Origin: Archangium sp.
GTDB lineage: Bacteria; Myxococcota; Myxococcia; Myxococcales; Myxococcaceae
Direction: 5' to 3'
Length of the DNA: 64,000 bases
Assembly: GCA_030681645.1 (NCBI GenBank)
Contig: JAUXRX010000018.1
Span: forward strand, 434,001 to 498,000
The position numbers and the translations under genes are program-made. Below the pieces are notes generated by a model. That model ran no database searches and was not told where the DNA came from. It was given only the letters and a program-made list of their open reading frames with translations. This document shows, piece after piece, positions 1 through 9,000 of the stretch; positions within the stretch are counted from its first letter, which is position 1, and each line of letters begins with the position of its first letter.

Positions 1-482
1 TCGATCCCCGGCGCATCTACGTGCTGGGCCACTCGAACGGCGGCTTCATGGCGCACCGGCTCGGCTGTGAGCTCTCGAAGGAACTCGCCGCCGTGGTGAG
101 CATCGCAGGCAGCACGCCGCTGGAGCGCTGCAAGACGCCGATGAGCGTGCTGCAGATCCACGGCGATCGTGACTACGCGGTTCGCTACGACGGAGGCGTC
201 AACATCCTCGGTCGGGGAGGAGGCGCGTACGTCGGCGCAGAGGAGAGCGCCTCACGCTGGGCTCGCGACGACAAGTGCAAGCTCACCCGCACCTCACGCG
301 AACGGCTCGATCTCGTCTCGACGCTCCCGGGCGCGGAGACGATGGTGGGGACGTACGACGGCTGTCCGGCCGGCACCGACGTGACCCTGTGGACCATGCA
401 GGGCGGCCTCCACGTACCGGACTTCGGCCCGCAGTTTCCCTCGCTCGTCTGGGGCTGGCTCGAAGCGCACCCGCGCCCCTGA
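1..482 (+). CDS. Secreted esterase of the PHB-depolymerase/LpqC type (5' end missing)
   Basis: The gene is open at the left window edge; its frame runs from base 3. The visible 3' part shows the alpha/beta-hydrolase nucleophile elbow GHSNGG, then IHGDRDYAV (acid residue) and GGLHVPDFG (probable catalytic His), so all three triad members are present in order. This layout is typical of the polyhydroxybutyrate-depolymerase/feruloyl-esterase-like family, which hydrolyses ester bonds in polymers or plant material and is usually secreted. The signal peptide would lie outside the window. The substrate cannot be told from the sequence. A convergent gene ends 18 bp downstream. Confidence 0.8.
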   Translation, partial: DPRRIYVLGHSNGGFMAHRLGCELSKELAAVVSIAGSTPLERCKTPMSVLQIHGDRDYAVRYDGGVNILGRGGGAYVGAEESASRWARDDKCKLTRTSRERLDLVSTLPGAETMVGTYDGCPAGTDVTLWTMQGGLHVPDFGPQFPSLVWGWLEAHPRP

Positions 483-500
483 CCGCCGAGGTTCTCCCGC

Positions 501-1001
501 TCAGCCAGTGCCGGCGACGGAGCCCGAGAGCGAGCGCAGGAAGCCGTGTACGAGTCGGGTCTTCTCTGGGAGGTCGAGGTCGGCGAGCGTCTCCAGCGAC
601 CAGCCTCCCCGACGGTCGAGCCCTCGCAGCAGCTCGCCGCGGGTGTGCTCGCCCTCCGCGTCCAGCGGCAGCTGCTCCGCCGTGACGAGCAGTTCGATCA
701 GCTCGTGCAGGGCGCGTACCTTGTCGAAGACCTCGAGCATCGCTGGCTCCTCGCGCCACGAAGCTGAGAACAGCGCGGTCACCACCTGGCCTGCGCCGAG
801 ACAGTCGTAGCGCACGCAGCCACCCATGCCGGCTGCCTCGCGCGACGCGTGAATGCCGCAGCGGTCGTCCGCGGTGAGGTGCGGGCACACGCAGTGCGCC
901 CGCTTCCGGAAGGCGAAGAGCGAGGAGGTCTCGAAGCCAAGCGCTACGCAGCACAAGGCTGCGCAGCGCGCACAGTCGGCGCGGAGCGGAGTGTTGGTCA
1001 C
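501..1001 (-). CDS. Cys-rich YkgJ-type cluster protein, 166 aa
   Basis: The N-terminal half has a Cys signature: CARCAALCCV, then CVCPHL, DDRCGIH and a closing YDCLGAGQ. This matches the metal-chelating module of YkgJ-like proteins and the leader module found in front of some pentapeptide-repeat proteins. No pentapeptide repeats follow; the C-terminal half is a charged helical region. Zinc or iron binding is expected from the family, but the biological role is unknown. The ATG gives a sensible start directly before the Cys region, and there is no signal peptide, so it is probably cytoplasmic. It is transcribed towards the esterase gene and seems to stand alone. Confidence 0.75.
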   Translation of the reverse strand: MTNTPLRADCARCAALCCVALGFETSSLFAFRKRAHCVCPHLTADDRCGIHASREAAGMGGCVRYDCLGAGQVVTALFSASWREEPAMLEVFDKVRALHELIELLVTAEQLPLDAEGEHTRGELLRGLDRRGGWSLETLADLDLPEKTRLVHGFLRSLSGSVAGTG

Positions 1002-1253
1002 GGGTGGTCTCGGGGCAAAGCGCGGCCCAGGGGGGGAGCGCGGTACGGCGGCGGTGAGTCAGTTCAGGTCAGCTCAGCAGCAGAAACGCAAACGCCAGCG
1101 GAGGCTGGCGTGGGTGAGGTCGGTGATGTGCGCTGCTGAAGACTTCGTAGGGTCCGGCTCGTCAGTCCGTCAAGGGCTCCAGCAGTGAAGGGCGAGAGGC
1201 TCCTGATGTCCCCCGCGCGGGCCGCCTCGCGAAGCCCGGCTTCCTTCAGGCGC
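1002..1253. other. Intergenic stretch without a recognisable gene
   Basis: About 250 bp lie between the start of the Cys-rich gene and the end of the giant minus-strand gene. Only short shadow reading frames are present. An imperfect hairpin around 1221-1253 on the minus strand follows the stop of the giant gene but lacks a T-run, so I do not call it a terminator. The promoter of the Cys-rich gene must lie here, but no clear -35/-10 pair is visible. Confidence 0.5.
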
Positions 1254-3065
1254 CTATTTCGGCGCCGTCTCGAAGTTGAACTCCACGCGGCGGTTCAGCT
1301 CCCGCCCGGCCGGGGTGTCGTTGGTGTCCTTGGGCTGATCCGGCCCGAAGCCCACCGCGTGCAGCCGCGCCGCCGGCACCTTCCGCTTCACCAGCGCGGC
1401 CTTCACCGCGTCGGCACGCGCCTGAGACAGCGCCACGTTCTTCGCGCGCACGCCCACCGAGTCGGTGTGTCCTTCGACGCGGATGAGCGCGACCTCGGGG
1501 TGGGCGAGCAACACCTCGGCCACGTTGTCGAGCAGCTTGTTCGAGCGCGCCAGCACCACGGCCTTGCCGGTCGCGAAGTAGACCGCTTCCTGGATCACCA
1601 GCTTGTCCTTGGTGATGATCACCAGCTGCTTCACCTTCGCCGGACAGCCCGCGTTCTCCGGCACGCCCGCCACCGTGGGGCAGTTGTCGAGCGCGTCTTC
1701 CACCGTGTCCGCGTCCTGATCGCGGATCGGGCAGCCCTTGCGCTCGACCGGACCCGCTTCGGCCGGGCACTCGTCGACCGGGTCTTCCACCCCGTCGAGG
1801 TCCGCGTCCCTCACGGGGCAGCCCTTGCGCTCCACCGGGCCCGCCTCGGTCACGCACGCGTCGTCGGCGTCTTCCACGCCGTCCTTGTCCTGGTCCTTGA
1901 TCGGGCAGCCCTTGCGCTCGCGCGGCCCGGCTTCCTTCGGGCAGGCGTCGACGTCGTCGGTGAGGCCATCGGCGTCGGTGTCCGGCAGCGGGCAGCCCTT
2001 CGCGGCCACGACTCCGGGTACGCGCGGACACACGTCTTCGCCGTTCTTGATGCCATCCCGGTCGGCGTCGAGCGTGGCGCAGGCCGTGCGCAGCACCTCG
2101 AGGGACACCGAGTCATCACAGCGCTGTACCGGCACCGCCACCGGCTCTTCTGCGGGCGGCTGCACCGTCACGCCCGCGAACACGCGGAAGGCCGGGTTTC
2201 CCGGCAGCGTGCCCAGGCCCGGACCACCGAGCGCGAACACCTCGATCCACCTGTGCACCTGGTAGCGCCCGCCGAAGAGCAGATCGCCACCGGCGCTGGG
2301 CGCATCGAGCGCGACCGCCGCGCGCAGGGTCACCTCGCCGCGCAGCGCATGGCCCTTCGTCGTCGCCGACAGCCCGAACGTGAAGGCCGAGGCCGTGCCG
2401 CCCTGCGTGCTCCCCGCGGGCGTGCCGCGCACCATGAGTCCCACCTCTGCGCCCAACCGAAGCCACGCCAGCAGCGACTTCCCCGCGCCCACCCGCGGCG
2501 CGAAGGCCACCGGGGTCGCGTTGGTGAAGGCCGGCGCATTGCCGAAGGGCAGCCCCAGCCCCAGCTGGAGCGCGAGATCGAGCGGAGCTCCCGCGCGCTC
2601 CCGCAGGAACGCGAAGCGCCCCGTCAGCCAGGGCGTCCCCAGGGACGTGGTGGCCGGCGCGGCGACGTCCCACGCCGAGAGATCGTCTCCGCCCTGCCAG
2701 AGCACGATCGGGAGCTGCAGCCCCACCTCGAGCCAGTCGAGCGGCGCCCAGGCCCCTACGAGGTGCGTGGTGACGCGGCCTCCAATCACCGAGCCGAGCC
2801 GCTCATTGGTGTCGAGGCGATACAGCACGATGGGGTCGTGCTCGTAGTGCACCATCAACGACGCCCGCCACGCGCCCTTGCGCATCACGTCGCCGGTGCC
2901 GGTGACCAGGCTCGCCGACGCGCCGGGGTTCAGGTCGAGCCGCTCGGCGTCGAAGCCCACCACCTGCGCCGAGGCCGCCTGCGCGGTGACGAGCGCGACC
3001 GCAAGCAGGGGCAGTCCGGTCAGTCGTCGAAGGCCCCTCCGTGAGCGTCGTGCGCCGAGGAACAT
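1254..3065 (-). other. Possible separate OmpA/TSP3 gene inside the giant frame (up to 603 aa)
   Basis: Directly after the MYXO-CTERM-like helix the frame reads as a normal Sec signal peptide: basic n-region, core LPLLAVALV, and AxA site before QVVGFDAE. The rest is a complete outer-membrane OmpA protein with TSP3 repeats. Internal starts in frame are an ATG at 3065 without a good ribosome site, and a CTG at 3023 preceded by GGAGGGG with 10 bases between. The bases at 3023-3020 read CTGA, a stop in the +1 frame, just where an overlapping stop/start would be expected. Either the two genes have fused, or the downstream one starts internally, or one base is missing in this sequence. Confidence 0.45.
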
Positions 3066-6000
3066 CAGCAGCGCGAGGGCCGCGAACAGCCCGCCCGCGC
3101 CGTCCGTCACACCGCAGCCACAGCCACCACCGCGCACGCCGATCGCCGGGCGCGCCACGATGGGCGCGGTGACCTGGAAGCTGCGCGTCGCCTCGCCGGT
3201 GTTGCCGGCCGCATCGGTCGCGCGCACCACCAGGGTGTGATTGCCGTCGCCCGCGGCCGTCACGTCGAGGGGACTGGCGCAGGGAGTGAAGGCCGCGCCG
3301 TCGAGGCTGCAGGTGAAGGTCACCGGCGCCTCGTCGGCAGCGAACGTCACCACCGGCACCGTCTCGGTGTTCTCCTGCTCGAGCGTCAGCGTCACCACCG
3401 GCGCGCGGGTGTCGATGATCACCGTGACCGGCTCAGAGGCAGGCGACATGAGGCCGTCGAGGTCCGCCGTCGCGGTGAGCGCGTGCGTGCCGTCTGCGAT
3501 GGCCACGGCCGGGGTCAGCGTCCACACGCCGGCCGCATCGGCCACCACCGTGCCCAGGAGCACGCCGTCGATGAAGACCGACACCGTGGCGCCGGGGTTG
3601 GTGGTGCCGCTGATGGCGGGCGTCCCGTCGTTGGTGAGCGTGCCGCTCGCCGGCGAGGTGATGGTCACCACCACCGCGGGAATGTCGACCACGAAGCGGT
3701 TGGTCATCGACGGGGCGCTGGCGTTGCCCGCCGCGTCGAGGGCGACCGCGGCGACGCGGTGAGCGCCGTCTGCCAGGTCGTCCGACGCCGTGCACGCCCA
3801 CGCGCCGCTCGAGTCGGCGATCGCCCGGCAGGCCTCGCGATCGTCGACCGACACCAGCACCGTGCTGCCCGGCTCGGCGGTGCCGCTGTATCGCGGCGTG
3901 CGCACGCGGATGGTCGCCTGGTCAGCGGGTGTCACCACCACCGGCGCCGAAGGCGCGCTGGTGTCGACGATCCACGTGCGGCTCGCGGGCGTGGGGTCGG
4001 TGCTGGCGCCGTCCACCGCGCGCACCTCGAGGGTGTGGCTGCCGGCGGCGAGCCCGGTGAAGGTGGCCGGCGTGGGGCAGGCGCTGAACGGCGCGCCGTC
4101 CAGGCTGCACTCGAAGGTCGCGCCGATCACCGTCGAGGTGAAGGCGAAGCCCGCCGTGGTCGCGCGCACCGTGCCGCTCGGGCCCGCGATGATGGCGGTG
4201 TCGAGGGTGGTGCTCCCCACGGTGAAGGGCACGCCGGTCGAAGGCGGCGAGGGATTGCCGGCGGGGTCAGTGGCCACCGCGGTGACGGTGTGCGGCCCCG
4301 GCGGCAGCGCGCTGGGCGCCGCGCAGGAGAAGTTGCCCGCCCCGTCGGCCACCGCCGTGCACGCAGGCTGGCCATCGAGGGACACGACGACGGTGCTGCC
4401 CGGTTCGGCGGTGCCGGTGAAGGTCGGCGTGCCGCTGGTGGTGCCGTTGGCCGTGGGCGAGGTGATCACCGGCGCCGCGGGCGCGGTGGTGTCGAGGGTC
4501 CACGCACGCGTCGCGGGCGTCGGGTCGGTCATGCCTCCGCTCACCGCCCGCACCGCGAGCTGATGTGCCCCGTCGGCCAGGCCCGTGAACGAGGGCGACG
4601 CGGAGCAGGCGGCGAAGGCGGCGCCGTCGAGGCTGCACTCGAAGGTCGCGCCCGAGGCGTCTGAGGCCACGGTGAAGTCGGCGCGCGCCACGTTGGTGAG
4701 CGCGGCGGGCCCGGTGAGGATGACGGTGTCGGGCTTCGCGCTGTCGACGGTGAAGCCGCGTGGGAGCGAAGGCACCGAGGTGTTGCCGGCGGGGTCCGTC
4801 GCGGTGGCCGTGGCCGTCTGCGCCCCGGCCGCGAGCGCGGTGGTGGCGTTGCACGTCCAGCGGCCCGCAGCGTCGACCACCGCCGTGCACACCGTCATGC
4901 CGTTGATGGTCACGGTCACCGTCGAGCCAACCTCGGCGAGCCCACCGAAGCGGGGCAGGGCGCCGGTGGTCGCGTCAGCCACCGGCTCGGTGATGAGCGG
5001 CGCCGCGGGGGCGAGGGTGTCGACCTCCCAGGTCGCGCGAGCGGGCGTCGCGTCGAAGTTGCCCGCGGCGTCGAGCGCGCGCACCAGCAGCACGTGCACG
5101 CCGTCGGTGAGGGTGCCGGTGGTGAAGGGTGCCGTGCAGGCGGTCCACGCGGCGCCGTCGAGGCTGCACTCGAAGGTGGCGCCCGCTTCGGGGCTGGTGA
5201 ACTGGAACGTGCCCGTGGTCCCGTTGGTGAGCGCGGCTGGCTGCTGGGTGATGCTCGTGTCGGGCGCCTGCGTGTCGACGTTCCAGGTGCGCGTCGCCGG
5301 CGTGGGGTCGACGTTGCCGACCGTGTCGACGGCGCGAACGCTGAAGGTGTGGCTCCCGTCGGCGAGGGCGGTGAGCGCGGCCGGCGTGGTGCACGCGGCG
5401 AAGGGCGCGCCGTCGAGGCTGCACTCGAAGGTGGAGCCTGCCTTGGTGCTGGTGAAGGCGAGGGTGGCGTCTCCGGTGGCGACGTTCGCCGCCGGGCCTG
5501 AGGTGATGGTGGTGTCGGGCACGAGCGCGTCGACGGTCCACGAGGCGGTGGCGGGCGTCGGGTCGGCGTTGCCGGCCGCGTCGACGGCGCGAACGCTGAA
5601 CGTGTGCGGCCCGTCGGCCAGCGCGGTGAGCGAGAGGGGCGTGGTGCAGGCGGCGAAGGTGGCGCCGTCGAGGCTGCACTCGAAGGTCGCGCCCGGCTCA
5701 TTCGAGGTGAAGGTGAGGCTCGCCGTGGAGACGTTGGTGGTGCCGGTGGGCGCGCCGCTGAGCGTGGTGTCGGGCAGGGCGGTGTCGACCGTCCACGTGC
5801 GCGAGGCTGGCGTGGCGTCGGCGTTGCCCGCGGCGTCGAGCGCGCGGACCAGCAAGGTGTGGCTGCCGTCGGCGAGCGCGGTGAACGTAGGCGACGCGGC
5901 ACACGCAGCGAAGCCCGCGCCATCGAGGTTGCACTCGAAGCTCACCGGCGACTCGTCGGACGTGAAGGTGAAGACCGCGGTGCTCGAGGACACGGTGCCC

Positions 6001-9000
6001 GTCGGGCCCGAGGTGATGGTGGTGTCGGGCACGCTGGTGTCGACCGTCCACGTGCGAGAGGCGGGCGTGGGATCCAGGTTGCCGGTGGTGTCGCGCGCGC
6101 GGATCAGCAGCGTGTGCGAGCCCTCGCTCAAGCCGGGGTACGTCGACATCGCCGGGCAGGCGGTGAACGCCGCGCCGTCGAGCGCGCACTCGAAGGTGGC
6201 GCCCGCCTCGCTGGTGACCACGAAGGTGGCGGTGGTGCTGCTCACCGAGCCGTTCGGCCCGGAGACGATGGTGGTGTCGGGCGCCCCGCTGTCCACCGTC
6301 CAGGTGTGGCTGGAAGGCGTGGGGTCCACGTTCCCCGCCGCGTCGACCGCCTGCACCAGCAGGGTGTGGCTGCCCTCGGCGAGCGAGGTCAGGCTCAGCG
6401 GAGACGGGCACGCAGTGAACGCGGCGCCGTCGAGGCTGCACTGGAACGAGCCGCCGAACTCGGTGCTGGTGAAGGTGAAGCTGGCCGAGGTGCTCGGGTC
6501 GAGCGCGGGCGGCGCCGAGGTGATGCTGGTGTCGGGCGCCGCCGTGTCGACGACCCAGGTGAAGCTGGCCGGCGTGGCGTCGACGTTGCCCGCGGTGTCG
6601 CGCGCGCGCACCTGGAACGTGTGGCTGCCGTCAGCGAGGCCGGTGAGGGCGGCGGGCGTGGTGCACGGGGCGAACGCGGCGCCGTCGAGGCTGCACTCGA
6701 AGGTGCCCGCTTCCGTCGAGGTGAAGGCGAAGCTCGCGCTGGCGGAGTTGCCCAGGGCCGGCGGCGTCGAGGTGAGCGTGGTGCCCGGCGCGGTGGTGTC
6801 GACGGTCCACGTGAAGCTGGCGGGCGTGGCGTCCAGGTTGCCGGCGGTGTCGAGCGCCCGCGCCTGGAAGGTGTGGCTGCCCTCGGCGAGACCGCTGAGC
6901 GAGACCGGCGTGGTGCACGCCGCGAACGCAGCGCCGTCGAGGCTGCACTCGAAGGTGCCCGCCTCGGTCGAGGTGAAGGTGAAGCTGGCGCTGGACGAGG
7001 TGCTGAGCGCGGGCGGCGTGGAGGTGAACGTGGTGTTCGGCGCCGTGGCGTCGACGGTCCACGTGAAGCTCGCGGGCGTCGCGTCGACGTTGCCCGCGGT
7101 GTCGCGGCCCCGCACCTGGAAGGTGTGGCTGCCATCGGCGAGGCCGCTGAGCGAGGCCGGGGTGGTGCACGCGGCGAACGCGGCGCCATCGAGGCTGCAC
7201 TCGAACGTGCCAGCCTCGGTCGAGGTGAAGGAGAAGGCCGCGCTGGAGGAGCTGCTCAGCGCCGGCGGCGTGGAGGTGAGCGTGGTGTTCGGCGCGGTGG
7301 TGTCGACCGTCCACGTGAAGCTGGCGGGCGTGGCGTCGAGGTTGCCGGCGGTGTCCCGCGCGCGCACCTGGAAGGTGTGGCTGCCATCGGCGAGGCCCAC
7401 CAGGTTGCCCGGCGTGGTGCACGCGGCGAAGGCAGCGCCGTCGAGGCTGCACTCGAAGGTGCCCGCTTCGGTGGCGGTGAAGGTGAAGCTCGCGCTCGAG
7501 GACGTGCTGAGGGCGGGCGGGGTGGAGGTCAACGTGGTGTTCGGCGCGGTGGCGTCGATGGTCCACGTGAAGCTCGCGGGCGTCGCGTCGACGTTGCCGA
7601 TCGCGTCGCGCGCCCGGACCTGGAAGGTGTGGCTGCCGTCGGCGAGGCCGCTGAGCGAGACAGGCGTGGTGCACCCCGCGAACGCCGCGCCATCGAGGCT
7701 GCACTCGAAAGTGCCGGCCTCGGTCGAGGTGAAGGTGAAGGTCGCGCTGGAAGAGGTGCTCAACGCCGGCGGCGTGGAAGTCAGCGTGGTGTTCGGCGCG
7801 GTGGTGTCGATCGTCCACGTGAAGCTCGCGGGCGTGGCGTCGACGTTGCCGGCGGTGTCGCGTGCGCGCACCTGGAAGGTGTGGCTGCCGTCGACGAGGC
7901 CAGCCAGCGCGACCGGCGTGGTGCACGCAGCGAAGAGGGCGCCGTCGAGGCTGCACTCGAAGGTGCCTGCCTCGGTCGAGGTGAAGGTGAAGCTCGCGCT
8001 CGACGAGGCCGTCAGCGCGGGCGGGGTGGAGGTGAGCGTGGTGTCGGGCACCACCGTGTCGATGGTCCAGGTGAAGCTCGCAGGCGTGGCGTCGAGGTTG
8101 CCGACGGTGTCGATCGCGCGGACCTGGAAGGTGTGGCTCCCGTCGGCCAGCCCAGCCAGCGCGGCCGGAGTGGTGCACGCGGCAAACGCAGCGCCGTCGA
8201 GGCTGCACTGAAAGGTGCCGGCCTCGGTCGAGGTGAAGGTGAAGGTCGCGCCCGAAGATGTGCTCAGCAGCGGCGGTGTCGAGGTGAGGGTGGTGTTCGG
8301 CGCCGTGGTGTCGACCGTCCAGGTGAAGCTCGCAGGGGAGGGGTCCGGGTTGCCGGCTGTGTCCACCGCGCGCACCAGGAAGGTATGGCTGCCGTCAGCC
8401 AGACCCGCGAGTGCAGCCGGCGTGGTGCACGGGGCGAAGGCAGCGCCGTCGAGGCTGCACTGGAAGGTGCCCGGCTCGGTGCCGGTGAAGGTGAAGGCCG
8501 CGCCCGGCGAGCTGCTCGCGGCAGGCGGGGTTGAGGTGAGCGTCGTGTTCGGGGCGGTGCGATCGACGATGGTCGAGGTGACATTGGTGAGCAGGATCTT
8601 CTGCGTCATGCCCACCGTGTACGAGAGCGACGCGGTGTTTGCGTACGTGCCCTCGGGCGCGGTGACGGTGACGGTGACGCTCCCGCTCGCGCCGGCCGCC
8701 AACGTGCCGAGCGGCCAGGTGACCGTGCCCGCGGCGTTCACGCCGCCGCCGGTGGCCGAGACGAAGGTGGTGCCCGCGGGGAGCACGTCGACGAGGCTCG
8801 CCGAGAAGGCCGCGCCGGGCCCCGCGTTCGCGTAGCTGAGGGTGAAGGTGAAGTTGACCGCGCTGGTGGTGGCCGGCGCGCTCTTCGACACGGTGACCGC
8901 GGGTTGATCGGTCAAGAACAGCCCGGGCGTCTCGTAGAGGCCGTTCAAGAAGAGCCGCGTGCCGTTCGACTGCGGGTTGGTCGAGATGGGCACCGTGGTC

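Noticed and set aside
1221..1253. Imperfect hairpin after the giant gene
   Set aside because: Stem is interrupted by unequal internal loops and no T-run follows, so I did not annotate a terminator.
4585..8534. Very long plus-strand open frames (976 and 1208 codons) opposite the Ig-repeat array
   Set aside because: They are antisense shadows: GC-rich codons and the 252-bp periodicity keep stops away. Their protein sequences are low-complexity with no start context, while the minus strand encodes clear Ig domains.
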